The position numbers were made by a program, and so were the translations under genes. This document shows positions 23,316-31,718 of a stretch of DNA of 42,329 nt, piece by piece (position 1 is the first letter of the stretch; each line of letters opens with the position of its first letter). The notes below the pieces were generated by a model that was given only the letters and a program-made list of their open reading frames with translations, searched no databases and was not told the origin of the DNA. This stretch comes from a virus, in the IMG/VR virus record IMGVR_UViG_3300031952_000039, positions 1 through 42,329 of that record; one strand, written 5' to 3'.

Positions 23316-24391
23316 TTGGACCGATGTTGCGAGCGGAAATTGAGCGCACCTTTGACGTGGTGCCGGGCAAGAGCACCGACCATGAAATCTGGTTCGTCTG
23401 CCCAGAGTGTAACGACCGTGACGGGCACCGCTCGGTGAACGTGGAGTCCGGTCAGACGTACTGCTTCAAATGCGGCAAGGGTGCCCATCAAAAGGGCAAT
23501 TTCTTGGCGTGGTCCAAGGCGCTGGGCTACGCATTTTCCGCTGAGGGCGGCGTCACCTACATTCCGCTGGAAAAACTGGTGGAGGGCAGCAGCACCGACC
23601 GGAAGCTCCCGCCCGTGACCAAGGTGGCCATGCCGGATGGATTCACGCTGCTGTCGGCGGAGCCTGATTCCGCCTACGCGCGCCTGATTGGCCAGATGGC
23701 TGTCCGCAAGAATCTGCTGCTGGAGGACTTTGTGGAAGCGGGGGCGGGTTTTACCCGGGACGACCCGCGCTGGGAACCATTTTGCATCTTCCCCGTGCTG
23801 GAGCACGGCATTCCGGTCTACTTTCAAGGCCGGACCTACACCGACATTCCGGGTGAGTCCACCAAGCTGTTTCCCAGCCGCGACAAGGTGGAATTCGGCG
23901 CAGCCTACTGGGTGTACAACCTCGACGCGCTGGATGACCCGAATGTAGACACTGCGATTGTCGTCGAGTCGGTCCTGAACGTCCTGTCGCTGCGCTGGAA
24001 GCTGCGTGAACTTGGCTGGACCACGGTCGCGCCGGTCTGCGTCTTCAAGCACAATGTCTCGCGCTGGCAGTACCACAAGCTGACGCGCTACAAAAACATC
24101 AAGGAGGTCTGCATGATGTTCGACCATGACGCCATTGCCTCGGCGTGGGTCAACGCGGCGGACATCGGGCATCGGGTGCGCGTGACCGCAGCGGAGATGC
24201 CTGCGACGGCAGGCAACAAGAAGACGGACCCGAACGACGACGTGAATCTGGCCATCGAGGTGTACCAGCAGCGCACCCGGGTTGACGCCAACTCCATCAC
24301 CGAGGCGCGCATCATGGAAAAGACCACCAAGCCCGTCTGGGACATGCGAGAATGCAACTGCGCCAAACCGGGCAGGAAAGTTCGTTCTTAG
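23312..24391 (+). CDS. DNA primase (DnaG/TOPRIM type)
   Basis: 359 residues. ATG 23312 is preferred over a GTG at 23276 because the latter lies in the repeat. It has an N-terminal zinc finger C30-x2-C33 ... C51-x2-C54 (CPEC, CFKC), then a RNA-polymerase-like region, then TOPRIM elements: 'AIVVESVLNVLSLR' (the acidic Glu) and D271-x-D273 (MFDHDA). Makes RNA primers for lagging-strand synthesis. No helicase domain follows, unlike T7 gp4, so a separate helicase is expected elsewhere. It is followed by the co-chaperonin gene 4 nt downstream. Confidence 0.85.
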   Translation: MIGPMLRAEIERTFDVVPGKSTDHEIWFVCPECNDRDGHRSVNVESGQTYCFKCGKGAHQKGNFLAWSKALGYAFSAEGGVTYIPLEKLVEGSSTDRKLPPVTKVAMPDGFTLLSAEPDSAYARLIGQMAVRKNLLLEDFVEAGAGFTRDDPRWEPFCIFPVLEHGIPVYFQGRTYTDIPGESTKLFPSRDKVEFGAAYWVYNLDALDDPNVDTAIVVESVLNVLSLRWKLRELGWTTVAPVCVFKHNVSRWQYHKLTRYKNIKEVCMMFDHDAIASAWVNAADIGHRVRVTAAEMPATAGNKKTDPNDDVNLAIEVYQQRTRVDANSITEARIMEKTTKPVWDMRECNCAKPGRKVRS

Positions 24392-24395
24392 GGTC

Positions 24396-25010
24396 ATGCA
24401 AATTCATCTGCTCGGCAATCGGGTGCTGGTCAAATACGTTCCGTCCACGCACAAGCGCGGTCGCATCTTTTTGCCGGACGTTTCAGAAAAGCACGACACG
24501 CACCGCATGGGCGTGGTGCAGGTGGTGGGCGTTGACTGCAAGCTGGTCAAAGTGGGGGACACGGTCTGTTTTCAGGTGAACGACGTGATGTCGTGGGCGC
24601 AGGTTTTCAAGCGTCTGGGTGATGGTGAACCGATGTTGCACCTGCTGGAAAGCGAGCTCATCGGGCGCGTCACGGGCGACGAAATCACGCTGGAGACGTT
24701 TGAAGTGCTGGGTGACTTTGTCATTGTCCGCCCGGTGGTCCGCCGCCCCGAGTCCATCCTCGTCATTCCTGACCAAGCAGCCCTGACGCCTGACATGCTG
24801 CACTACATGCTGGAGCAGCAAGGTTCCACCGTGGGGCTGCCTGTCGTCAAAGGGCAGGAAATCATCATCAACCACGGTCGCGTCAGCCGGATGTACATGA
24901 CCAAATTGCGTGAAGATGGCGGCAGCGACAACGTAGAACTGGGCTACACGCTCAAAGAATGGGTGCATGGATACGTTGAAAACGACGACGCGCGCTTGGA
25001 GCAGGGCTGA
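24396..25010 (+). CDS. Tandem-domain GroES-like co-chaperonin (gp31-like)
   Basis: 204 residues; ATG 24396, 4 nt after the primase stop. Two GroES-type beta-barrels can be read. First: 'LGNRVLVKYVPSTHKRGRIFLPD', then 'HRMGVVQVVGVDCKLVKVGDTVCF' (in parts). Second: 'LGDFVIVRPVVRRPESILVIPDQA', then 'STVGLPVVKGQEIIINHGRV'. Each has the order 'R-V-L-V-x-P', a mobile-loop region, and 'G.v...G..vkvGd.v'. Phage co-chaperonins (T4 gp31) cap GroEL for capsid folding. A double-domain protein would form a ring with fewer subunits, as in chloroplast Cpn20. Confidence 0.8.
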   Translation: MQIHLLGNRVLVKYVPSTHKRGRIFLPDVSEKHDTHRMGVVQVVGVDCKLVKVGDTVCFQVNDVMSWAQVFKRLGDGEPMLHLLESELIGRVTGDEITLETFEVLGDFVIVRPVVRRPESILVIPDQAALTPDMLHYMLEQQGSTVGLPVVKGQEIIINHGRVSRMYMTKLREDGGSDNVELGYTLKEWVHGYVENDDARLEQG

Positions 25011-25034
25011 GTTGCCGGTCCTGCTGGGCGCTGG

Positions 25035-25041
25035 GTAGTTA
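25035..25041 (+). promoter_or_regulatory. GTAGTTA motif before giant fibre gene
   Basis: GGGTAGTTAGGG ends 5 nt before the GTG start at 25047. It lies in the short gap after the co-chaperonin gene, so the fibre gene could be switched on separately from the early-type genes upstream. Confidence 0.5.
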
Positions 25042-25046
25042 GGGCT

Positions 25047-28000
25047 GTGGTAACGCTAAAGCTCAATGACCAGACGTTCCCAAGTTCCCTGCTTGGCAAC
25101 GGTTCGTACCGACCAAGTGTCTTTGTAGACGGTCGTGAAGTGCTGCCCTCCAAGTGGTCGCTGACCACGGCGGGCGGTGAAGTTGCCCGGGGCAGCGCCA
25201 CTGTTGTCCAGTTTACCCCCACGCAAGGAGTTCCACACACCCTGCACGTCAAGGCGGTCAACCCGGATGGTTTCACGGAGGAAACGGTGGTCGTGTTTAA
25301 CGTCGTGCTGGCGGGCGCGGGCGGGTTTGAGCTGGGTGTCAAATGGGCCAAGGGGGTGTTCAGCGTGGGAAGCGTGCTGGAGGGAACAGTGTACACCGCG
25401 TCGCCGGAAGGGCAGCCGCCCCAGTCGCTGGCATGGACGCTTTATCGGAACAGCGTGCGCGTTTCCTCGGGCACTTCGCCGCTCATCTCGTACCCTGCGG
25501 TGGATGGTGTCTACCGGGTCAGCATCACGGCTTACGATTCAAATGGCGTGCTCTACGCGGCGGAGACATCCATTGCGGTCACGCAGAACTACGCGATTCA
25601 GAGCACCATTGCGCCAACCGTTCCCGATGCTTCCTGCGTGCTGCTGGGCGCGGTCTATACTGATGCGGTGGAAGGCGCGGGCGGCGCAGCCAGCAGCCTG
25701 CCCTACGCGCTTGCCTCCTATGCGCAGGAATTGTGGCTGCTGCCGGGCACCACCCACATTCAATTCGACCTTGACCCGCTTCAGAACACGGTTGACGACG
25801 AAGTGGTTGCGCGCACCCTCACGGGCAACTGGGCCATCAATGGCTATCCGGGCGGACTCTACAACGAATCGGTTGGTTACGACTATCTGCCTGCCACCCT
25901 GCTGCCTTCTCCTGCCGACCTGAAGATTCGTTTGATGGTGGACGCTTACAATGTCCACGGAGCCACCTACGCGGCGTTCAGCTTCAGGGTGCGCGTCAAA
26001 TGCTACCGGAACGTCAAGCCCATCTGGCGCTATCAGCAGTGCGCCTACGCCATTCATGCGGGCGGCGCAGGCCAGCGGGACCGCAAATGGGCGCTGCTTT
26101 TCTCGCAGGTGGATGCTGAGGTCGATGTAGACACTGACTCCAACCGCTACATCACCGGGCGCAGCGTGGTGCCCTACACGACACCCATCGTGACCAGCCT
26201 TCCCGGCATGGTGCTGTCTTCGGCTGGCTCACCCATTCCGGTCAATGCCGCCACGGGACTTGTTTACACCGAGGCCAACCGCATCGCCGTCTACGAGGTT
26301 GAGGGCTACCCGGAACTGGATGCCAAGGCGGTGGCGGCGGCGGAGGACGTGCGTCCGTTCACCCTGACGCTGGAAATGCCCGGCAGTCCGCCGCTCATCC
26401 AGCGCATCAAGCGCCTCGGCGGCGTGATGGGCATCTATCTCGGCAACGGAGCCGTGGCGCAGGGAGCTGTCATCACGGTGCGGGTGCAGACCAGTCTGGC
26501 TGAAGTGACGTACGCCTACACGGTGCCCGCGAGTGTATACGTTAATTCAACCGAGGACTTTGCGCTGGTGGGCACGGTCAACATCGCAGACATCACCGAT
26601 TTCCAGTTCGACCATAACGGCATGGTGGCCACGTTTTACGTGAACGAGACGGCCGTGGTCACATCGGGCACCCAGCCACAGGCGCTGCCCGCGTGGGGAC
26701 CGGATTACATTTACGCTGGCACACAGGCTGATTTGGTGACTTTCGATGGTGCCTGCTACGTCAATCCGCAGCCCGTGTCGACGTACGATGGCGAAGCCAT
26801 TGCCTTCATCCAGTCGCTGACGGGCGACTGCTCGAACCCGGTTTGTGGGCCGCTGGCTGTTTACTGCTACACGGCGCAGTGCGCGCCATTTGACACGGCG
26901 CATTTCCTTCAGTCCTACAACTACCCATCGCCCTACGTGGCTTTCCCGGCGAATCCGTACAAGTGCTACGCCAGTCCGCTATTTGTGGCTGCGGGAACGT
27001 CGTACGTTTCAGCTCAGGGCACCGTCTCCCTGAGCAAGCAGCGGGCGATTTCCTACCCGGACGCTGGCTTGTGCGGCGAAGGCAGCATCTATGCGCCCTG
27101 CGCGGGGGGTGCCAACGTGCTGGTGATTTATCCCTGCGCGACCTCCCCGCACGCCTTCGTCGAAAGCGATGGAGCCTGTCATGCTTTCGTCAGTGCCCTG
27201 CCCACCGGGCACCAGATTCCCAACTTGAATTTCGACGATTTCGACAACTGGACAGTGGATGGACGGGTGGACCTCATCGGTTCATGCCCCGTGCGGACGC
27301 TGTACGACCTCGTGCCGGGGCACGGCATGTACGTGGACATGGTTGGCAGCCCCGGCACCGGCACGCTGACCAGCATGGACACGTGGACCCTGAGTGTGGG
27401 CACGTACCATTTTTCCCTCGACATGGCAGGCAATCAGCGGACCACGGGCACGTTCAGCGTCGGGGTGTCCATCGGCACGCACGGCACGGTCTTTTTTGAA
27501 ACGGGTTCCTTGATGCCGTTCACGGCCTTCGACCACACCGTTGTCGTGACCAGTCCCGAGGCCAGCGTGGAGCTGAAAATCTGGCAGCATGACGCAGCGC
27601 CGTGGGGTGGCATCATCAACGCGGGCAATCTGGTGGACAACATTCATGTCTACAAAGAGGGCGGCGCGGACCTGCTGGTGGACAGCTTTGCCTATTTTCA
27701 GCCGCCCGCGTTTGCCACCGTGCTCAGCGTGGGCAGCGTGACCGCCGTGTCGGGCTGCGCCGACATCCTTTGCACCGGCTCCACGACGACGGGTGATAGT
27801 TATGTCTACGAAGACGCGGAGACAGGCAGCCGGGTTAATGTCTACTTTGACCGGCTGGATTTAGGTGTACCCCAGTTTGCGGTCAGCCCTACGACCGCCA
27901 GCGAGAACACCGGGGGCTTGTCCTACGGGCGAACCCCGGTGCGCTTTGACCGTCCGCGCCAGTTGGTCATGACGGCACAAGGCACGGGGCAGCTCAAGTT

Positions 28001-28838
28001 CATGCTCGGTTTGGGCGGGATTCCGAAAAAGGTGGTGCAGGTCCGGGGCGGTCTGGAGATGGTGCGCGTGCTGACCGTCAGTCAGGAGAGCGCGGTGCTG
28101 GCGGTGCTGCCCGGTGACCAGATTTATATCGACGTGGGAACGCCGTTCGGTGGTTTGAGCAAGCGCATCGCCGGACGCACGGTGACCGTTTCATGGGTGC
28201 CAAGGAACGGTTTGCCAAAAGTGTATGCCACCGCCACGCTGGCGCAGTCAGGCAGCATCCGGGCGCTGGGTTTCTGCGGTCTGACCAACCGGCAGGATTA
28301 CAGGGTGTTCGACGCGCTTCCGGCTGACAACAGCACGGCTGACGTGGTCAATCCAGACTCGGTCGTGACTGCACAGGGCGCGAACACGGCGGAACTGGTG
28401 CTCATCCGCAACCGGTCTTCTGGCGACGTTGTTCCGCCTCTGCCCGATGGTCTGGAGTGGTACGCCGGGCAGGCGCTGGCCCAGCCGGTTGTCTTCAACT
28501 TCTACGCGGCGCGGCAGGTTTATGGGGCGCACGGGGAGATGGATGTCTGGATGCAGGCTGCGGGCACGTTCCCTGCGAACCTGAAGGTGTCTGACTACAA
28601 GGTGCTGGTCGCGGGCACCTATTCAGAGCGCGTGCTGCCGCAGGTGGATGACACCACGCGCAACAGCTTGCGGGTGGTGGCTTCAGGTGCAGGACTGCGC
28701 GTACCGCGTGTCTACACTGCCACCGATGGTGAGCAGCGCTCCATCTACAGCACCGGAACTGTTCTCGTGCTCGACAGTAAGACCTTCACGCTGAACCGGC
28801 CTGACCCCGGCATCTCCTTTACCGTTTACACGCCGTAG
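25047..28838 (+). CDS. Giant tail-fibre/adhesin protein
   Basis: 1263 residues, GTG start 5 nt after GTAGTTA. Residues c.1-185 contain two Ig/PKD-like modules ('TVVQFTPTQGVPHTLHVKAVNPDG', 'SLAWTLYRNSVRVSSGTSPL', 'DGVYRVSITAYDSNGVL'). Residues c.568-711 form a Cys-rich region (CSNPVCGPLAVYCYTAQC...). Residues c.724-871 look like a choice-of-anchor/CBM-type jelly roll: 'NLNFDDFDNWTVDG', 'GMYVDMVGSPGTGTL', 'GTYHFSLDMAGNQRTTG', 'GNLVDNIHVY'. The last 390 residues are unrecognised beta-rich sequence. Probably a host-binding fibre; inferred. Confidence 0.75.
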   Translation: MVTLKLNDQTFPSSLLGNGSYRPSVFVDGREVLPSKWSLTTAGGEVARGSATVVQFTPTQGVPHTLHVKAVNPDGFTEETVVVFNVVLAGAGGFELGVKWAKGVFSVGSVLEGTVYTASPEGQPPQSLAWTLYRNSVRVSSGTSPLISYPAVDGVYRVSITAYDSNGVLYAAETSIAVTQNYAIQSTIAPTVPDASCVLLGAVYTDAVEGAGGAASSLPYALASYAQELWLLPGTTHIQFDLDPLQNTVDDEVVARTLTGNWAINGYPGGLYNESVGYDYLPATLLPSPADLKIRLMVDAYNVHGATYAAFSFRVRVKCYRNVKPIWRYQQCAYAIHAGGAGQRDRKWALLFSQVDAEVDVDTDSNRYITGRSVVPYTTPIVTSLPGMVLSSAGSPIPVNAATGLVYTEANRIAVYEVEGYPELDAKAVAAAEDVRPFTLTLEMPGSPPLIQRIKRLGGVMGIYLGNGAVAQGAVITVRVQTSLAEVTYAYTVPASVYVNSTEDFALVGTVNIADITDFQFDHNGMVATFYVNETAVVTSGTQPQALPAWGPDYIYAGTQADLVTFDGACYVNPQPVSTYDGEAIAFIQSLTGDCSNPVCGPLAVYCYTAQCAPFDTAHFLQSYNYPSPYVAFPANPYKCYASPLFVAAGTSYVSAQGTVSLSKQRAISYPDAGLCGEGSIYAPCAGGANVLVIYPCATSPHAFVESDGACHAFVSALPTGHQIPNLNFDDFDNWTVDGRVDLIGSCPVRTLYDLVPGHGMYVDMVGSPGTGTLTSMDTWTLSVGTYHFSLDMAGNQRTTGTFSVGVSIGTHGTVFFETGSLMPFTAFDHTVVVTSPEASVELKIWQHDAAPWGGIINAGNLVDNIHVYKEGGADLLVDSFAYFQPPAFATVLSVGSVTAVSGCADILCTGSTTTGDSYVYEDAETGSRVNVYFDRLDLGVPQFAVSPTTASENTGGLSYGRTPVRFDRPRQLVMTAQGTGQLKFMLGLGGIPKKVVQVRGGLEMVRVLTVSQESAVLAVLPGDQIYIDVGTPFGGLSKRIAGRTVTVSWVPRNGLPKVYATATLAQSGSIRALGFCGLTNRQDYRVFDALPADNSTADVVNPDSVVTAQGANTAELVLIRNRSSGDVVPPLPDGLEWYAGQALAQPVVFNFYAARQVYGAHGEMDVWMQAAGTFPANLKVSDYKVLVAGTYSERVLPQVDDTTRNSLRVVASGAGLRVPRVYTATDGEQRSIYSTGTVLVLDSKTFTLNRPDPGISFTVYTP

Positions 28839-28855
28839 CCGCGCTTTCCGCCAAC

Positions 28856-28881
28856 AAAAAAGGCTGCCCTTTCGGGCAGCC
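28856..28881 (-). terminator. Intrinsic terminator (minus strand)
   Basis: Read on the minus strand: stem GGCTGCCC, loop GAAA, stem GGGCAGCC, then TTTTTT. A perfect 8-bp stem with a U run, 22 bp after the stop of the 28903-29394 gene. It may also stop plus-strand transcripts from the fibre gene weakly, as an A run is on that side only. Confidence 0.9.
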
Positions 28882-28902
28882 GTGAACCAGCTGAATCTGC
28901 AA

Positions 28903-29394
28903 CTAGACGCCTTCACCAGCGGCAATGGGCGTGCCCGTGCCTGCGTCGTGAGCGCCGGAAGTCGAGACGGGTCCGGGAACCGTGCCCCACTTCTTTTTGA
29001 GTTCGAGCTTGTTGTAGCCCTCGTCGTAGCCCCAGCCACGGCGGCCCACGGCCACAATGTCAATCTGGGCATTGCGGAGGTCGGCCTTGTTGCGGATGAC
29101 CGTGCTGATGTTGACCGTGGTGTTGCCTGAGCCGAAGAATCCGACCCGCTTGCTGAGCAGGACGTAGCTTGCGGTCAGACAGCCACCGGGCACAATGGTC
29201 AGCCACGACCCAACCGTGGCGAAGCCAGAGGGCGAGGTCACGCCGTCGTACTGCATGAGGCGCAGGACAGCGCTGTTTGGACCTGTGTTCTCGAACACGA
29301 AGTCGAGATTGCCGAGCTTGTCCCCAGCACTTTGTGCGTATCCAGCGAACACGTTGGAATCACTGCCGAATCCGATTGAACTAAGTTGATTCAT
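28903..29394 (-). CDS. Monocistronic beta-rich virion protein
   Basis: 163 residues; ATG at 29394. It has its own strong terminator downstream and about 180 bp of non-coding sequence upstream, suggesting high separate expression. Strand-rich: 'LDFVFENTGPNSAVLRLMQYDG', 'SWLTIVPGGCLTASYVLLSKRVGFFG', 'NTTVNISTVIRNKADLRNAQIDIVAV' (in parts), with a flexible acidic/Gly tail. Similar layout to the products of 2788-3243 and 13115-13468. A decoration or abundant head protein is a reasonable guess; the family is not recognised. Confidence 0.65.
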   Translation of the reverse strand: MNQLSSIGFGSDSNVFAGYAQSAGDKLGNLDFVFENTGPNSAVLRLMQYDGVTSPSGFATVGSWLTIVPGGCLTASYVLLSKRVGFFGSGNTTVNISTVIRNKADLRNAQIDIVAVGRRGWGYDEGYNKLELKKKWGTVPGPVSTSGAHDAGTGTPIAAGEGV

Positions 29395-29575
29395 GATGTT
29401 TATTAGTTTTACTACGTTCCGGTTGTTCACCGGGTTGCAAACAGTATGCTTGCAGCGCTCTAACAACGCAGCGCACGCTTGACACATCTCCAACATTTGA
29501 TGCACAATAGCCTTAGATGCACGAGAACAGCCTGCAAGCCTTGTCAAATCAGTCCAGACTGAAGATGACACCTGT
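29395..29575 (-). promoter_or_regulatory. Upstream region of the 28903-29394 gene
   Basis: Holds no gene. On the minus strand, ACGTAGTAAAAC (a GTAGTTA variant, 29409-29415) lies 14 nt before the ATG, preceded by a hairpin CCGGT-gaaca-ACCGG near 29419-29433. No convincing sigma70-type -35/-10 pair is seen in that direction. Confidence 0.4.
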
Positions 29576-30610
29576 TCAAGCGCACTCGCCGCGCGCAATC
29601 GAATTGCCGATGTCCATCAAGTCGTCGGGCGTCACGTTCAATCCAGCCTTGTCGGGAGGCACCAGTGCCATGTAGCGCCCGCAGGTGCCCTCGAAGGACC
29701 AGTCCTGTGCTGCTTGTACCTCTACGGGCACGGCGGCGGCGTAGGCGTACTCAGCTTCCGCCCGGTGAAACCGGGGATGCTGAAAAAACTGCTCGGTCTG
29801 GGCATGGTCTGTCAGCCGGACGCGAATGCGGTCTTCAGGCGCGTCGCTGAGTTCAGTAAACGCGCTGAAATCAATGCGCCGGTACTCGGGGTAGCCTTCC
29901 ATTGGAACCCACGTCACCTGCTTGGTGTCTGTGTCGAGAATCGCTACTCTTTTGGATTGGCCCGCTTCTCCCCAGTCCTGTTGAAAGGGGCTGCCAACGT
30001 AGTGTATACAGTCACCAAGCGTTTGGGGCGCGTGGATGTGGCCCAGCAGGCACAGGGAATAGTCTTTGAGAGCCGCCCGGGGCACGCCGGTCAGCGCGAT
30101 GCCATTGGCCAGCTGGCAGCCCGCCACTTGAAAGTGACCAAAGAGCACCGGGTAGCGCGAGCGCAACCGCCGCCCTGTCTCACCCAGCCACGCGGTCAGC
30201 GCCGCGAAGTCGCCGGGGTAGGAGCAGCAGACCAGTGGAACATCGCCGCAGTAAAACACCTGATTCTGGTCGACCACGGTGAACTTGTGCTCAAACAGGC
30301 GTCGGTTGTTTACACTGGCGTCCCGAAGGTACTGCTCGTGGTTGCCCACCAGCTTGATGTTCCACTGTGAATTGGGCAGCAGCGCCAGCCCTTCGCCCAG
30401 CAGCTCAATGGTCGGCATGGGAATGCTGCTGCGGTCGTCCGTGGTGTCTCCCAAGTCAATGATACCCCCGCAACTGTAGCGACGGTAGATGCTCGCCAAG
30501 TCGTTGAAGAATTGTTTCACTCGCAGGTGCTGGAGTGTCGTGGTTGGGTCGGTATAGCTGCTTTCGCTGCCATCCGTGGCTTGCAGGTCAGCGTAGATGA
30601 GTAGGCGCAT
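29576..30610 (-). CDS. gp47/SbcD-like recombination nuclease (Mre11 family)
   Basis: 344 residues, ATG at 30610 (an in-frame extension upstream has no family-like sequence). Calcineurin-like phosphoesterase motifs: D8-x-Q10 (YADLQ), GD at 54-55 (DLGDTTDD), GNHE at 89-92 (LVGNHEQYLRD), H159 (LFGHFQ), GHIH at 190-193 (LLGHIHAP). It pairs with the gp46-like ATPase at the left edge to process DNA ends. Motif I has Gln where most members have His (D-x-H), affecting a metal ligand. Stop region close to the upstream part of the 28903 unit. Confidence 0.88.
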   Translation of the reverse strand: MRLLIYADLQATDGSESSYTDPTTTLQHLRVKQFFNDLASIYRRYSCGGIIDLGDTTDDRSSIPMPTIELLGEGLALLPNSQWNIKLVGNHEQYLRDASVNNRRLFEHKFTVVDQNQVFYCGDVPLVCCSYPGDFAALTAWLGETGRRLRSRYPVLFGHFQVAGCQLANGIALTGVPRAALKDYSLCLLGHIHAPQTLGDCIHYVGSPFQQDWGEAGQSKRVAILDTDTKQVTWVPMEGYPEYRRIDFSAFTELSDAPEDRIRVRLTDHAQTEQFFQHPRFHRAEAEYAYAAAVPVEVQAAQDWSFEGTCGRYMALVPPDKAGLNVTPDDLMDIGNSIARGECA

Positions 30611-30718
30611 GGTAGGAAGAACGTGATTCAGAATCAAATGTCTGTTGATATTCGATTCGGATAGGTGCGAGTTGCGCTTTTTGCTCAAATCTGTTCTTGA
30701 GCGTGTGGAATTAGATTG
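30611..30718. promoter_or_regulatory. Divergent intergenic region with hairpin
   Basis: 108 bp between the gp47-like gene (-) and the 30719 ORF (+). A stem GCTCAA-n8-TTGAGC lies near 30685-30704 and its loop contains TCTGTTC, a word also found near the RHH gene. No copy of the 100-bp repeat and no GTAGTTA is present. Confidence 0.35.
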
Positions 30719-30880
30719 ATGACACGACTTTACACACTCAATGTCAACGGTCAGACTCTCGTTGAAGTTGACGCAGAAGTGCCGGGCTGGTTCCCGGTCA
30801 AGCCGCGTTTGAACGCGCGCTGGCTGCGCATTATCGTGGCGCAGGCATTTCAGCGCTATTTCCAAGGGGAAGCAACGTAG
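30719..30880 (+). CDS. Small basic protein
   Basis: 53 residues, ATG at 30719; the TAG stop is inside the GTAGTTA of the next gene. Sequence starts MTRLYTLNVNGQTLVEVDAE and ends in a basic helix (RWLRIIVAQAFQRYFQG). Codon composition matches its neighbours. Unknown function. Confidence 0.5.
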   Translation: MTRLYTLNVNGQTLVEVDAEVPGWFPVKPRLNARWLRIIVAQAFQRYFQGEAT

Positions 30881-30883
30881 TTA
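30877..30883 (+). promoter_or_regulatory. GTAGTTA motif before 30888 gene
   Basis: AACGTAGTTAGGACG ends 4 nt before the GTG start at 30888 and contains the preceding stop codon. Nearly the same bases as at 305-315. Confidence 0.5.
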
Positions 30884-30887
30884 GGAC

Positions 30888-31394
30888 GTGACTGTACCTG
30901 AATTTGCTCAACGGCTGGTTGCCCGTCCGCTACTGGATGAAGATGCTCACATGGGCATGCTGCGCAGTGCAGGTGGTGGCAGCAGTGCCTCCAGTGGCAC
31001 ACGCGGCGCGACCGCAGGCATGCCAGCAGCTCGCTCTGTCCCTTCCACGTCTTCCGCCCTTTCCGCCCGTTCCAACAAGGAAGTAGACCCGAAGGTGAAA
31101 GTTCTTTCCGACCGCATCGCCTTGCAGGTGTTTTCGGTCCCTTCTTTGCAGGCTTACCTCGCGGACTACTCGGTGGTTCCGTCGGGCAAACCGGATGGTT
31201 CCGTGCGCATCCAGCTGGATTTTCTCAAGCTGCCAAAAGAAATACTGCCTGACCTCGAACGGTTGCTGTCGGTGGACTACTTTAAGGACCACCGGCTGCT
31301 GAAGTACATCAAAAACGGTCAAGCCCGGACGGGACTGGAAATTGAAGTCACTCCGAAGGATTTGCCCGGGGATGCTTATTCGTACGCATTTTAG
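30888..31394 (+). CDS. Hypothetical protein with Ser/Ala-rich linker
   Basis: 168 residues, GTG start 4 nt after GTAGTTA. A short N-terminal helix is followed by a Ser/Gly/Ala-rich linker (c.25-62) and a folded C-terminal domain (VLSDRIALQVFSVPSLQAYL; 'VRIQLDFLKLPKEILPDLERLL'). Not recognised. Precedes a 104-residue gene and the portal cluster; head-assembly role possible by context only. Confidence 0.6.
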   Translation: MTVPEFAQRLVARPLLDEDAHMGMLRSAGGGSSASSGTRGATAGMPAARSVPSTSSALSARSNKEVDPKVKVLSDRIALQVFSVPSLQAYLADYSVVPSGKPDGSVRIQLDFLKLPKEILPDLERLLSVDYFKDHRLLKYIKNGQARTGLEIEVTPKDLPGDAYSYAF

Positions 31395-31403
31395 GGTGAC
31401 TTG

Positions 31404-31718
31404 ATGGCTTCCGAGGCTGCCAAACGGGTTGCTGGAACCTACATCACCGATGAAAAGGCTCCTGCGTCCCCAGTGCTGCGCTGGCTCAGGCAGGAGGCGC
31501 GGCAGGGCTTGTTGGCGAAAAGCATCGGAGAGTTCTGCGCAGCTCAGCCTGAACTGCTTGACCCGGCGCTGGTACAGATAGAAAAAGTCAGCAATGAATG
31601 TATACAATGTCGCATTCCTTGCCGACTTTATGACCATGAGGCGAGCAGCCCGTTTCCCGCAGAAGTACGCTTTCGCCTCAATCCAGTGACGGGTGCCGCG
31701 TCACGGATAGATGTCTAA
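31404..31718 (+). CDS. Small hypothetical protein
   Basis: 104 residues; ATG 31404 preferred over an adjacent TTG. Helical N-terminus (VLRWLRQEARQGLLAKSIGEF) and three Cys residues (ECIQCRIPC). Its 3' end overlaps the convergent RHH gene by 18 nt. No family recognised. Confidence 0.55.
   Translation: MASEAAKRVAGTYITDEKAPASPVLRWLRQEARQGLLAKSIGEFCAAQPELLDPALVQIEKVSNECIQCRIPCRLYDHEASSPFPAEVRFRLNPVTGAASRIDV

Noticed and set aside
25539-28532. Several 65-170 codon minus-strand ORFs within the giant fibre gene
   Set aside because: Typical open shadows in GC-rich DNA; no recognised patterns and no start motifs.
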